From contig JAISNH010000017.1 in NCBI GenBank assembly GCA_031276335.1, forward strand, positions 1 to 9,674: a stretch of DNA of 9,674 nt. Reading direction: 5' to 3'. Position numbers and translations under genes: made by a program. This DNA is from Rickettsiales bacterium (GTDB lineage Bacteria; Pseudomonadota; Alphaproteobacteria; Rs-D84; CACZYB01). Positions 1 through 6,800 of the stretch are shown here, one piece after another. Every line of letters starts with the position of its first letter. The stretch's first letter is position 1. The notes below the pieces were generated by a model that worked only from the letters and a program-made list of their open reading frames with translations, was not told the origin of the DNA and ran no database searches.

Positions 1-471
1 GAGGCCGCCTATTCCGGCCGCGTGCTGCGGATACTATTGGAACGCCTGGACGGCTCCACGCCCACGATAGGGGAGTGCGAGAAGGCATCGAAGGCGTTTT
101 CCGCGAACCTAGACGTCGAGGACCTGATACAGGAAAAATACCTGCTGGAGGTCGGATCGGCCGGCATAGAACGCCCGCTCGCAAAGCCCGCCGACTACGC
201 CCGCTTCGCCGGACGCGAGGCCAAAGTCGAGCTGAAGGAGCCTATACTCCTTCCCTCCGGCGCAATCGACGGCGGCATACGCAAAAAAAGACTGGTCGGG
301 AAAATAGTGTCGGCAAAGGGCGAAACCATATGCATGGAAACCGAGGCCGACGGCCTGAAAAACCTTATCACCTTCGAATTCGGCGACGTGCAGAAGGCTA
401 AGCTGCGCTTCTCCGACGACAGCTTCAAGAAAATATTAAACGACAATAAAAAAGAAAGGAAGACAAAATGA
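1..471 (+). CDS. rimP: Ribosome maturation factor RimP (5' end cut by window)
   Basis: RimP binds the pre-30S subunit in the cytoplasm and is needed for its maturation. The reading frame is open from base 1 and gives 156 residues to the TGA at 469-471. The N-terminal part, including the true start, lies outside the window; the GTG at 22 is in frame but falls inside the conserved N-terminal alpha/beta domain, so I do not take it as the start. Family hallmarks are a stretch reading RILLERLDG near the start and the signature VGSAGIERPL followed by a PADYARFAGREA segment, matching the usual RimP pattern (V-S-S-P-G-hydrophobic-x-R-P-L). The C-terminal part is a small beta-rich domain ending in a Lys/Arg-rich tail. 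It overlaps nusA by 4 bases (ATGA), implying translational coupling. Of its 11 isoleucine codons, 9 are ATA and 2 are ATC. The identification is supported by motif and by gene order. Confidence 0.93.
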   Translation, partial: EAAYSGRVLRILLERLDGSTPTIGECEKASKAFSANLDVEDLIQEKYLLEVGSAGIERPLAKPADYARFAGREAKVELKEPILLPSGAIDGGIRKKRLVGKIVSAKGETICMETEADGLKNLITFEFGDVQKAKLRFSDDSFKKILNDNKKERKTK

Positions 472-2087
472 TCCAGAAATTGTCGACGCCGCGCCCCGAG
501 CTGGTCGCAATCGCGAACAGCGTGTCCGTGGAAAAAAACATATCGCCGGAAATAGTGTTCACGGCGCTTGAATCCGCGGTCGAAAAGGTCGCGAAAAACA
601 AGTACGGATACGACTACGACATCGTGGCGACCATCGATCGGAAGGACGGAACGATAGCGATATTCAAGCGCACCACCGTCGTCGGAGAGGAAAAGATGTT
701 CGACGAAGAGGGCGTTGAAATAGAATTCGACAGCAACAAGATGATGAAGCTGGCCGATGCGAAAAAGCGGGACGAAAGCCTGGAGATAGGCTCGCATATC
801 GACGAGGAGCTGCTGCCGGTGGATTTCGGCCGCAGCAACTTCCAGTCCGTGCGCCAGATAGTCCTTTCCAAGATAAAGGCCGCCGAAAAGGAGAAGGAGT
901 TCGCCGAGTTCGAGGACAAGACGAACACCATAATCAACGGAATCGTGAAGCGGGTCGAGTACGGATCGGTCGCAATCGACATCAACGGAAAGGCCGAGGG
1001 ACTTATCCGCCGGAGCGAAACCATACCGCGCGAAAACCTGCACCTAGGCGACCGGGTACGCGCGCTCGTCCTGGAAGTCAGGCGCGACAACAACGGGCCC
1101 CAGGTGTTCCTTACCCGCTCCCACCCGCAGTTCCTGGCCGAGCTGTTCAAGGCAGAAATACCGGAGGTGTACGAGGGCGTGGTCGAGGTGAAGGCCGTCG
1201 CGCGCGATCCGGGCAGCCGCGCTAAGGTCGCGGTCATGTCCCACGACAGCTCGGTCGACCCGGTCGGCGCCGCGGTCGGCACCAAGGGCAGCCGCATACA
1301 GAACATAGTAAACGAGCTGGCCGGCGAAAAAATCGACGTCATCGAATGGACGCCGAACGTCGCCGCGCTGGCCGTCGACGCTCTGTCCCCGGCGAAGGTG
1401 TCGAAGGTCATAGTCGACGAGGAGGCGAAGAAAATCGACGCGGTGGTCGAGGACGACCAGCTTTCGCTCGCCATAGGCCGCCACGGGCAGAACGTGCGCC
1501 TCGCATCCCAGCTGCTGGGCTGGGGAATCGACGTCATGAGCGAGGACCAGTCGAGCGAGAAGCGCCAGAAGGACATCAAGGAGCGAACCGAGAAATTCAT
1601 CGCGGCGCTCGACATCGACGACGTCATCGCGCACCTGCTGGTCGTCGAGGGATTCGGATCGGTCGAGGACGTCGCAATGGTCGAGCTATCCGAGCTGAAG
1701 GCCATAGAGGGCTTCGACGAAGGGCTCGCCTCCGAGCTGCAGATCCGCGCGAAGGCATACCTGGAGCGCGAGAAGGAAAAGTTCGTCACGGAAGCGAACA
1801 AGCTCGGCATTTCGGACGAGCTCCGCATGTTCGAGGGAATGGCGCAGGAAACGATACTGAAGCTGGGCGAGGCCGGCGTAAAAACGCTGGACAACCTGGC
1901 CGACCTGGCCTCGGACGAGCTCCGCGAAATCGCCGGCGAGGAAACTATGCCCGCGGACGAGGCGGAAAAAATAGTGATGAAGGCGCGCGAGCATTGGTTC
2001 GCCGAAGAAAAGAAAGACCAGGAAAACAAGCAATCCAAAAATACCGGGGCCGAAGCCGATATTCTTGGATCAGGAAACAACGAGTAA
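468..2087 (+). CDS. nusA: Transcription termination/antitermination factor NusA
   Basis: NusA binds RNA polymerase and the nascent RNA and modulates pausing, intrinsic termination and antitermination. The product is 539 residues, slightly longer than the 495 of E. coli. Domains in order are an N-terminal polymerase-binding domain (about 1-130), an S1 RNA-binding domain (about 153-219, starting near INGIVKRVEYG), KH1 with VGTKGSRIQ (270-278), KH2 with IGRHGQNVRLASQLLGW (336-352), and two C-terminal helix-hairpin-helix acidic repeats (about 377-436 and 445-505). The tail is Glu/Lys/Asn-rich. The ATG at 468 has a purine-rich Shine-Dalgarno, AAGGAAG, just upstream inside rimP and overlaps the rimP stop, so the two genes are probably coupled. 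The gene that follows is infB, with no ylxR between them. All expected RNA-binding motifs are present and I see nothing broken. Confidence 0.97.
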   Translation: MIQKLSTPRPELVAIANSVSVEKNISPEIVFTALESAVEKVAKNKYGYDYDIVATIDRKDGTIAIFKRTTVVGEEKMFDEEGVEIEFDSNKMMKLADAKKRDESLEIGSHIDEELLPVDFGRSNFQSVRQIVLSKIKAAEKEKEFAEFEDKTNTIINGIVKRVEYGSVAIDINGKAEGLIRRSETIPRENLHLGDRVRALVLEVRRDNNGPQVFLTRSHPQFLAELFKAEIPEVYEGVVEVKAVARDPGSRAKVAVMSHDSSVDPVGAAVGTKGSRIQNIVNELAGEKIDVIEWTPNVAALAVDALSPAKVSKVIVDEEAKKIDAVVEDDQLSLAIGRHGQNVRLASQLLGWGIDVMSEDQSSEKRQKDIKERTEKFIAALDIDDVIAHLLVVEGFGSVEDVAMVELSELKAIEGFDEGLASELQIRAKAYLEREKEKFVTEANKLGISDELRMFEGMAQETILKLGEAGVKTLDNLADLASDELREIAGEETMPADEAEKIVMKAREHWFAEEKKDQENKQSKNTGAEADILGSGNNE

Positions 2088-2118
2088 AAACCCGCCGCGC
2101 ACGCCGCAGGATTTTTAC
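2084..2118 (+). terminator. Terminator-like hairpin in the nusA-infB gap
   Basis: The 41-nt gap between nusA and infB can fold: GTAAAAACCC (2084-2093) pairs with GGATTTTTAC (2109-2118), with one C-A mismatch and a 15-nt GC-rich loop. The A-tract and T-tract lie within the stem, as in bidirectional intrinsic terminators. The GC core is only two base pairs, so it would terminate weakly if at all. It starts at the nusA stop codon and ends 16 nt before the infB start, so it could trim readthrough into infB. This is inference from the sequence; no folding energy was computed. Confidence 0.3.
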
Positions 2119-2134
2119 GAGCTAGGAGATGCTT

Positions 2135-4534
2135 ATGGCTGAAAAACTGACATTGAAACTGGGCGTCAAAAGCCCCTCCCAGTCCTCCGGCGGAATAAAG
2201 GTCGAGGTAATCAAGAAGCGGCGCGTGTTCGGCGGCGCGGAAGCCTCCAGCACACCAGAGTCCTCCGGACAGGCAAGCCAGAACACGGACAAGCTGAAGT
2301 CGATACTCGAGAACGCGAAGAAGTTCGAGCAGAAGTCCGAGGCCGAAAGCCTGAAGATGAGCGAGGCGGAGCGCGAGCGGCAGGCCCTTATCGCGAAAGC
2401 CGAGCGCGAGCAGGCGGAGGCCAAGAAGCCGTCCGACGAGGCCCTAGAGGCCGGAAAATCCAGGAAAAACCGCGACGCGTACGACGACGAGGAAAGGGCA
2501 AGGAAAAAGAAGGCCTTCGAATCGGATGCGAAGGGGCGGCGCAAGCTTTCGCCATACGCCGACCGGAAGATAAACTTCTCGAACGTAATAGTCTCCTCGA
2601 GCGACCTCGACGCCGAATATGCCGGCGACGACGCGGGCTCCGCCCCGTCCGAATCGCTCAACTCCGCCATGGATTTCGTGGGCATGCGCTCGCGGCGGCG
2701 CTCGTTCGCATCGATAAAGCGGCAGAAGGAGAAAAACTACCGCAAGTTCATCGAGCGCCAGGAGCCGAAGGAAGCCGCGAAGACGTACCGCGAGGTCATC
2801 CTCCCGGAAACGATTTCGGTAAAGGAGCTCTCCAACCGCATGGCCGAAAAATCCTCCGACGTGGTCAAGGCCATGATGAAGCTGGGCATAATGGCAACCA
2901 TCAACCAGATAATCGACGCCGACACGGCCGAGCTGGTCGTCATGGAATTCGGGCACACGGTGAAGCGCGTCCTTGATTCCGACATCGAAACCGACATACT
3001 GAAGGAAGACAACGCCAACGCGCAGCTGGTGGCGCGGCCGCCGGTCGTGACCGTCATGGGGCACGTCGACCACGGAAAGACCTCGCTTTTGGACGTATTC
3101 CGCGAAACCAACGTCGCGGCAGGCGAGGCCGGCGGAATAACGCAGCACATCGGCGCCTACCAGATAACGACCAAGGGCGGACGCAAGATAACCTTCATCG
3201 ACACCCCGGGGCACGAGGCATTCTCCTCCATGCGCGCAAGGGGGGCCAGCATAACCGACATCGTCATACTGGTCGTCGCGGCCAACGATTCCATAATGCC
3301 GCAGACGATCGAGGCAATCAACCACGCAAAAGCCGCGAACGTTCCCATCATCGTCGCAATCAACAAAATCGACCTGCCGGAGGCGAATCCGGAAAAGGTG
3401 CGAATGGACCTGCTGCAGCACGGCATAGTCGTGGAAAAGCACGGCGGCACGGTGCTGGACGTGGAAATATCGGCCAAGCAGAAGCTGAACATCGGCAAGC
3501 TGGAGGAGCTGATCCTGCTGCAGGCGGACATGCTGGAGCTGACCGGCGACATATCCGGCGAGGCGCGCGGCGCGGTCATCGAGGCCAAGATGGAACAGGG
3601 ACGCGGCTCAACCTCAACCGTCCTGATACAGAAGGGGCGCCTGAAGAAGGGCGACATATTCGTGTCCGGATCCTCGGTCGGAAAGGTGCGCGAACTCCTC
3701 GACGAATACGGAAAGAAAGTGGAGGAGGCCCTGCCCTCGCAGCCGGTGGTCGTGCTCGGCTTCGAGGGAACCCCGGTCGCGGGCGACGATTTCGCCGTGG
3801 TCGAATCGGAAGCCAAGGCGCGCGAAGTAGCCGACTACCGCAGGCGCAAGGAAAAGGAACGCCAGATGGTCAAATCAAAATCCAACTGGCAGGAGCTGTT
3901 CATGAACATCAGGGAGGGCAAGGCCGAAACCCTGCCGGCGATAATCAAGGCCGACACCCAGGGCAGCGCCGAGGCGATCGCCGACAGCCTACTTAAAATC
4001 CCGTCCGAAAAGGTCAAGGTGAAAGTAATGCACAGCGGCGTCGGCGGCATAAACGAATCGGACGTGACGCTCGCAAAAACGACCGGCGCGGTAATACTCG
4101 CCTTCAACGTGCGCGCAAACGCGAACGCGAAGGAGCAGGCACGCCACGACGAGGTCGACATCCGGTACTACTCCATCATCTACAACATCATCGACGACGT
4201 GAAGGTCCTGATGTCCGGCCTTCTCGCCCCGGTGATGAAGGAAGTGTTCGTCGGATACGCCGACGTGATACAGACCTTCAACGCGGGCAAGACCAAGGTC
4301 GCGGGATGCAAGGTGACCGAAGGCGTCGTCAAGAAAGGCTCCGGCGTCCGGATGATACGCTCCGACGTCGTGATATACGAGGGAAAGCTCGCCCAGCTGA
4401 AGCGCATGAAGGACGACGTGAAGGAAGTCCGCGCAGGGTTCGAATGCGGAATCAGCTTCGACAACTTCAATGACATAGAAACCGGCGACCGGCTCGAATG
4501 CTTCGACATAGAAGAGGTAAAGGCGACGTTGTAG
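2135..4534 (+). CDS. infB: Translation initiation factor IF-2
   Basis: IF-2 is the GTPase that delivers initiator fMet-tRNA to the 30S subunit and promotes subunit joining. Counting from the ATG at 2135 the product is 799 residues. The N-terminus (about 1-225) is low-complexity and charged (Lys/Glu/Ala/Ser). It is followed by an IF2_N-like domain near 230-275 and the G domain: P-loop GHVDHGKT (309-316), DTPGH (356-360), NKID (410-413) and SAK (446-448). Domains II to IV follow, ending in the typical GDRLECFDIEEV tail. Two in-frame ATGs compete: the one at 2129 abuts the Shine-Dalgarno AGGAG (2124-2128) with no spacer, while the one at 2135 is 6 nt away, so I choose 2135. The length is short for an alphaproteobacterium, mainly because of the N-terminus. 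Two hairpins follow the stop, and neither rbfA nor truB is found downstream. Confidence 0.97.
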   Translation: MAEKLTLKLGVKSPSQSSGGIKVEVIKKRRVFGGAEASSTPESSGQASQNTDKLKSILENAKKFEQKSEAESLKMSEAERERQALIAKAEREQAEAKKPSDEALEAGKSRKNRDAYDDEERARKKKAFESDAKGRRKLSPYADRKINFSNVIVSSSDLDAEYAGDDAGSAPSESLNSAMDFVGMRSRRRSFASIKRQKEKNYRKFIERQEPKEAAKTYREVILPETISVKELSNRMAEKSSDVVKAMMKLGIMATINQIIDADTAELVVMEFGHTVKRVLDSDIETDILKEDNANAQLVARPPVVTVMGHVDHGKTSLLDVFRETNVAAGEAGGITQHIGAYQITTKGGRKITFIDTPGHEAFSSMRARGASITDIVILVVAANDSIMPQTIEAINHAKAANVPIIVAINKIDLPEANPEKVRMDLLQHGIVVEKHGGTVLDVEISAKQKLNIGKLEELILLQADMLELTGDISGEARGAVIEAKMEQGRGSTSTVLIQKGRLKKGDIFVSGSSVGKVRELLDEYGKKVEEALPSQPVVVLGFEGTPVAGDDFAVVESEAKAREVADYRRRKEKERQMVKSKSNWQELFMNIREGKAETLPAIIKADTQGSAEAIADSLLKIPSEKVKVKVMHSGVGGINESDVTLAKTTGAVILAFNVRANANAKEQARHDEVDIRYYSIIYNIIDDVKVLMSGLLAPVMKEVFVGYADVIQTFNAGKTKVAGCKVTEGVVKKGSGVRMIRSDVVIYEGKLAQLKRMKDDVKEVRAGFECGISFDNFNDIETGDRLECFDIEEVKATL

Positions 4535-4539
4535 CTCGT

Positions 4540-4570
4540 CCGAAAGCCGCCGCCGCCCAGGTACTTTCGG
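4540..4570 (+). other. Perfect 7-bp hairpin just after infB
   Basis: CCGAAAG (4540-4546) and CTTTCGG (4564-4570) form a perfect 7-bp stem around a 17-nt C-rich loop, beginning 6 nt after the infB stop. No T-run follows, so alone it is not a canonical intrinsic terminator. It could protect the mRNA 3' end or assist the A/T-flanked hairpin 17 nt further on. Confidence 0.35.
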
Positions 4571-4586
4571 CCGTATAATAAGAGTA

Positions 4587-4613
4587 AAAACCCACGCGCT
4601 CGCAGCGGGTTTT
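4587..4613 (+). terminator. Probable terminator of the rimP-nusA-infB operon
   Basis: AAAACCC (4587-4593) pairs with GGGTTTT (4607-4613), and a further GC pairing inside the 13-nt loop is possible. The T-tract is only four bases and forms part of the stem, as in bidirectional terminators. A second GGGTTTAC copy (4618-4625) offers an alternative partner for the left arm. The position about 50 nt after infB, before an AT-rich region with a new promoter, supports an operon end here. Confidence 0.45.
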
Positions 4614-4888
4614 CCACGGGTTTACCTTCCGCCGATATTTTTCGATTAGAGCCTTGAGTTCAAAAGACGGGCAAAGCCAGCCTTTTTCACGATTCCAATA
4701 TTTTCACAAAGCTAATGCCGCGCCACAAAAATTGCAAGAATTTCATATCCTGCACAAAATATAGACTGCTTTTTCCACAATTCCCGAAACAAAGCGCATC
4801 CGGCATGCCGAATCAACATCAACTTATCATAGTCAACATCTTGATTCTGCGATATAAAATTTTTATTTTGAAAAAATGAAAAAATTTG
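4614..4888. other. AT-rich intergenic region with no convincing gene
   Basis: This stretch is clearly richer in A and T than the flanking genes and contains no ORF with codon use or a ribosome binding site like its neighbours. Small elements are visible. CGGCATGCCG (4801-4810) is a perfect 10-bp palindrome. TTTTCCACA (4771-4779) fits a relaxed DnaA-box consensus, and near-matches occur at 4610-4618, 4700-4708 and, on the minus strand, 4887-4895. An A/T homopolymer-rich stretch (about 4855-4887) lies just upstream of the regulator promoter and could act as an UP element. I see no tRNA, rRNA, transposase or CRISPR repeat here. Confidence 0.5.
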
Positions 4889-4917
4889 TGGAAATCCGGA
4901 AACGTTGTTTGTATAGT
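4889..4917 (+). promoter_or_regulatory. Putative sigma70 promoter of the double-HTH regulator gene
   Basis: The -10 TATAGT (4912-4917, five of six matches to TATAAT) is preceded after 17 bp by TGGAAA (4889-4894, four of six to TTGACA). An A/T-rich tract sits just upstream. Transcription would start near 4923-4925, leaving a leader of about 32 nt before the Shine-Dalgarno AAGGAG (4943-4948) and ATG 4956. The -35 is weak, so the call rests mainly on the -10, the spacing and the location. Confidence 0.5.
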
Positions 4918-4942
4918 GATGTCAGACGCAGAAACAAACAAC
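4904..4942. promoter_or_regulatory. Operator-like inverted repeat spanning -10 and start site
   Basis: GTTGTTTGT (4904-4912) and ACAAACAAC (4934-4942) are perfect 9-bp inverted arms separated by 21 nt. The spacer contains the -10 and the predicted transcription start. The arm centres are 30 bp apart, close to three helical turns, so both arms face the same side of the DNA. The left arm lies upstream of the predicted start, so the transcript would lack it and the repeat is better read as a DNA operator than as an RNA hairpin. The simplest inference is autorepression by the regulator encoded immediately downstream. Confidence 0.5.
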
Positions 4943-4955
4943 AAGGAGCTCCAAA

Positions 4956-5954
4956 ATGGAAGAAATAATTTTCCCCAATAAAATACGAATCCTACGCAAA
5001 ATGGCAGGGAAGTCCATGCAGGATCTGGCGGACAAGCTGAACGTCAGCCTTTCCGCGATTTCGAAGATAGAAAAGGGATACCGCAAAATCGACCAGGAGC
5101 AGATGATAACGGTCGCCAACTTCCTCGGCTGCTCCATGACCGACATATTCATTTCCGAGGAGGAAGACGACGAGGTGATCCTGTCCGCATGGAAAAAGGA
5201 AATCGAGCGCCGCGTGCAGCTGAACCAGAACAACGGCCTGAAGATATTCGGCGCAGGACTCCGCTTCATACGCAGCAACAAGGACATGACCCTCATGGAG
5301 GTGGCGGAGGCCGCGGGGCTGACCCTGTCCGTGTACCACCGGATCGAAATCGGCCAGCGCGAGATATACGAGCAGGAGCTGTTCAACATCGCGCGCGCGC
5401 TCGGCATGACGGCGAAGGAAATCCTGACCCGCATATACGAGCTGAAGAAGGACGGGAGCCTGGATCGCTACATCAGCAACGGCCACGACCCCATCGATTC
5501 AATCGCGAAGATGAGCGACATCCTGAAGACCACCGAAAGCGTCTACACCCCGTCCGGGGTCGTGAAGTTCAACAAGGTGCTGGTGTACGCGAAGGCGCTG
5601 GAGAACGGGAACATGATAGTCGAAAAGGCGCACAAGAACTACACTATCTATCCGATGAGCGAGAAGAAGACCGACGGCGTGTACGCGCTCGAACTTTCAT
5701 CGAGGCGCCTCGGCAACGCAATTCCCATGAGATCCATCCTGTTCGCGGATCCGGACCAGCCCGTCCGGTCCGGCGACATCGCCGTGCAGATACTGAAGGA
5801 CACGGAAGAAAAAATGGAAGTCAGGATCATGAACGTCAAGGAGGACATAGACGGCAAATTCTACGGAATCATGCATAATCCGGACGAGAAGATAAATCTT
5901 TCCAGCGCAGAGCTCGGAAAACTGCACAGGATCGTGCTGATTTCGATGAACTAG
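4956..5954 (+). CDS. Transcriptional regulator with two XRE HTH domains and an S24-like C-terminus
   Basis: The product is a 332-residue cytoplasmic regulator. The first XRE-type helix-turn-helix covers about residues 5-62 (IRILRKMAGKSMQDLADKL, then SAISKIEKG). The second covers about 96-155 (LRFIRSNKDMTLMEVAEAAG, then SVYHRIEIGQ). The C-terminal part (about 210-332) resembles the LexA/CI S24 fold: VYALELSS, then an IP...SILFADPDQPVRSGDI stretch and a late HNPDEKI element. By eye, the position of the catalytic Ser falls on Arg251 and that of the Lys on Arg290, so I infer it does not self-cleave. The ATG is 7 nt after AAGGAG, a good ribosome binding site. A promoter containing an inverted repeat lies directly upstream, suggesting autoregulation. 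Two hypothetical genes follow on the same strand and may be its targets. Tandem HTH domains could read two half-sites. The role as a DNA-binding regulator is well supported; its signal is unknown. Confidence 0.85.
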   Translation: MEEIIFPNKIRILRKMAGKSMQDLADKLNVSLSAISKIEKGYRKIDQEQMITVANFLGCSMTDIFISEEEDDEVILSAWKKEIERRVQLNQNNGLKIFGAGLRFIRSNKDMTLMEVAEAAGLTLSVYHRIEIGQREIYEQELFNIARALGMTAKEILTRIYELKKDGSLDRYISNGHDPIDSIAKMSDILKTTESVYTPSGVVKFNKVLVYAKALENGNMIVEKAHKNYTIYPMSEKKTDGVYALELSSRRLGNAIPMRSILFADPDQPVRSGDIAVQILKDTEEKMEVRIMNVKEDIDGKFYGIMHNPDEKINLSSAELGKLHRIVLISMN

Positions 5955-5965
5955 GAAAGCACACA

Positions 5966-5999
5966 GAGGGGGAGAACCCGGGCCAACGCCCGCTTCTTG
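5966..5999 (+). promoter_or_regulatory. Distant Shine-Dalgarno bridged by a small hairpin to a TTG start
   Basis: The purine-rich Shine-Dalgarno GAGGGGGAG (5966-5974) lies 22 nt before the TTG at 5997, too far for normal use. Between them, CGGGC (5979-5983) and GCCCG (5988-5992) form a perfect 5-bp stem with a CAAC loop. Folding removes 14 nt and leaves an effective spacing of about 8 nt to the TTG. This favours the TTG over the ATG at 6006, which has no nearby Shine-Dalgarno. Confidence 0.4.
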
Positions 6000-6797
6000 A
6001 AACTTATGGCGGACAACGCGAAAGATTCCAGCTTTTCCGACTACCAGGCGCGCGAGCGGGCGATCGCCATAGGGAAAAGGTATATCAACATCTTCCACCA
6101 GCTTCACGTGATAAAGGCCGGGCTGGCCGTGCTCAACCGCGAATTTATCGCCCTGCCTGAGGACGCGGTCGAGATAATGAAGGAGCTGTCCGGAGGGCAG
6201 AAGCTCAGGCAGCATATCATAAACCTGAAGGACGGCACCACGCCGATGGACAAGATAGACCCCGACCTGCTGCCGTTCGGGGGCGAGGTGTTCGAGGACA
6301 AGGCCCTGCTTGAAAAATACACCGCCCACGCAAGCGCCGGAATCTCCGCGCCGAAGCCCGCGAAACGCCCGAAGCCGGCAATCGACGCCGAGCCCGCGGC
6401 CAAGGCGGCCGAGCCGAACAAACTGGAGGGCGAAAACGCGGCGGTGATTTTCGAAATGCTCCGCGAGTACAAGAACACTCCGAAGGACCTGGAGGCGTTC
6501 AAGGCGCGCGAGGAAGTGAAGGACTTCGGCCCGGAATGGAAAGCCAAGATCGCGGACATCATCGCGGGGGCCCGCGTCGTCGACAAGGCCCAGCTTAAAA
6601 AAACATTCGACGGGCTGTGCATATTCGACTATGCTCTCAACATATGGCAGGAGGCGAGCGAGATAGTCAAGAACCCGAAGCAGGTCAAGAAAGACGGCCT
6701 GAAATCCCGCCTTGCCGAATACAAAAAATACCTTTCCATGTTCGGCGCAGGCGGAAAAAGCCTGTACGACAGGGTTGAGGCCGTGGCGAACGGATAA
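5997..6797 (+). CDS. Hypothetical helical protein with C-terminal paired domain
   Basis: I do not recognise a named family. The product is 266 residues counted from the TTG at 5997; the ATG at 6006 would remove three. It has no signal peptide or membrane segment and is probably cytoplasmic. Three parts are visible: a helical N-terminal part (about 15-108), an Ala/Pro/Lys/Glu-rich linker (about 110-145), and a helical C-terminal domain (about 148-263). The C-terminal domain carries FGPEWK (177-182), FDYALNIW (210-217) and YLSMFG (245-250). The same pattern, with near-identical spacing, recurs at the N-terminus of the next gene's product, so the two genes share a paralogous domain. The gene begins 42 nt after the regulator gene and ends 3 nt before the next, so the three are probably co-transcribed. 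A distant Shine-Dalgarno bridged by a hairpin precedes the start, which may hold expression low. Codon use matches its neighbours. Confidence 0.75.
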   Translation: MKLMADNAKDSSFSDYQARERAIAIGKRYINIFHQLHVIKAGLAVLNREFIALPEDAVEIMKELSGGQKLRQHIINLKDGTTPMDKIDPDLLPFGGEVFEDKALLEKYTAHASAGISAPKPAKRPKPAIDAEPAAKAAEPNKLEGENAAVIFEMLREYKNTPKDLEAFKAREEVKDFGPEWKAKIADIIAGARVVDKAQLKKTFDGLCIFDYALNIWQEASEIVKNPKQVKKDGLKSRLAEYKKYLSMFGAGGKSLYDRVEAVANG

Positions 6798-6800
6798 GGC

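Noticed and set aside
1346..2125. Alternative + strand frame inside nusA, 259 codons
   Set aside because: Its Arg/Gly-rich translation is a typical frame shadow of a GC-rich gene, and the nusA frame holds intact KH2 and acidic repeat domains here.
2129..2134. Upstream infB start at ATG 2129
   Set aside because: The AGGAG directly abuts this ATG with no spacer, whereas ATG 2135 has a normal 6-nt spacing.
195..3816. Long open frames on the minus strand across rimP, nusA and infB (for example 614-2080 and 2444-3442)
   Set aside because: They lie opposite well-recognised conserved genes, and their translations are low-complexity Ser- or Arg-rich with no family motif. Such shadows are expected in GC-rich coding DNA.
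4574..4579. Perfect TATAAT downstream of infB
   Set aside because: No -35-like sequence is present at 16-18 bp upstream (the stretch is GCC-repeat), and it lies between two hairpins at an operon end with no gene close downstream.
4691..4847. Three GANTC sites (4691, 4810, 4843) as a CcrM methylation cluster
   Set aside because: Three in about 160 bp is not clearly above chance in this AT-rich stretch, and GANTC also occurs within the genes of the window.
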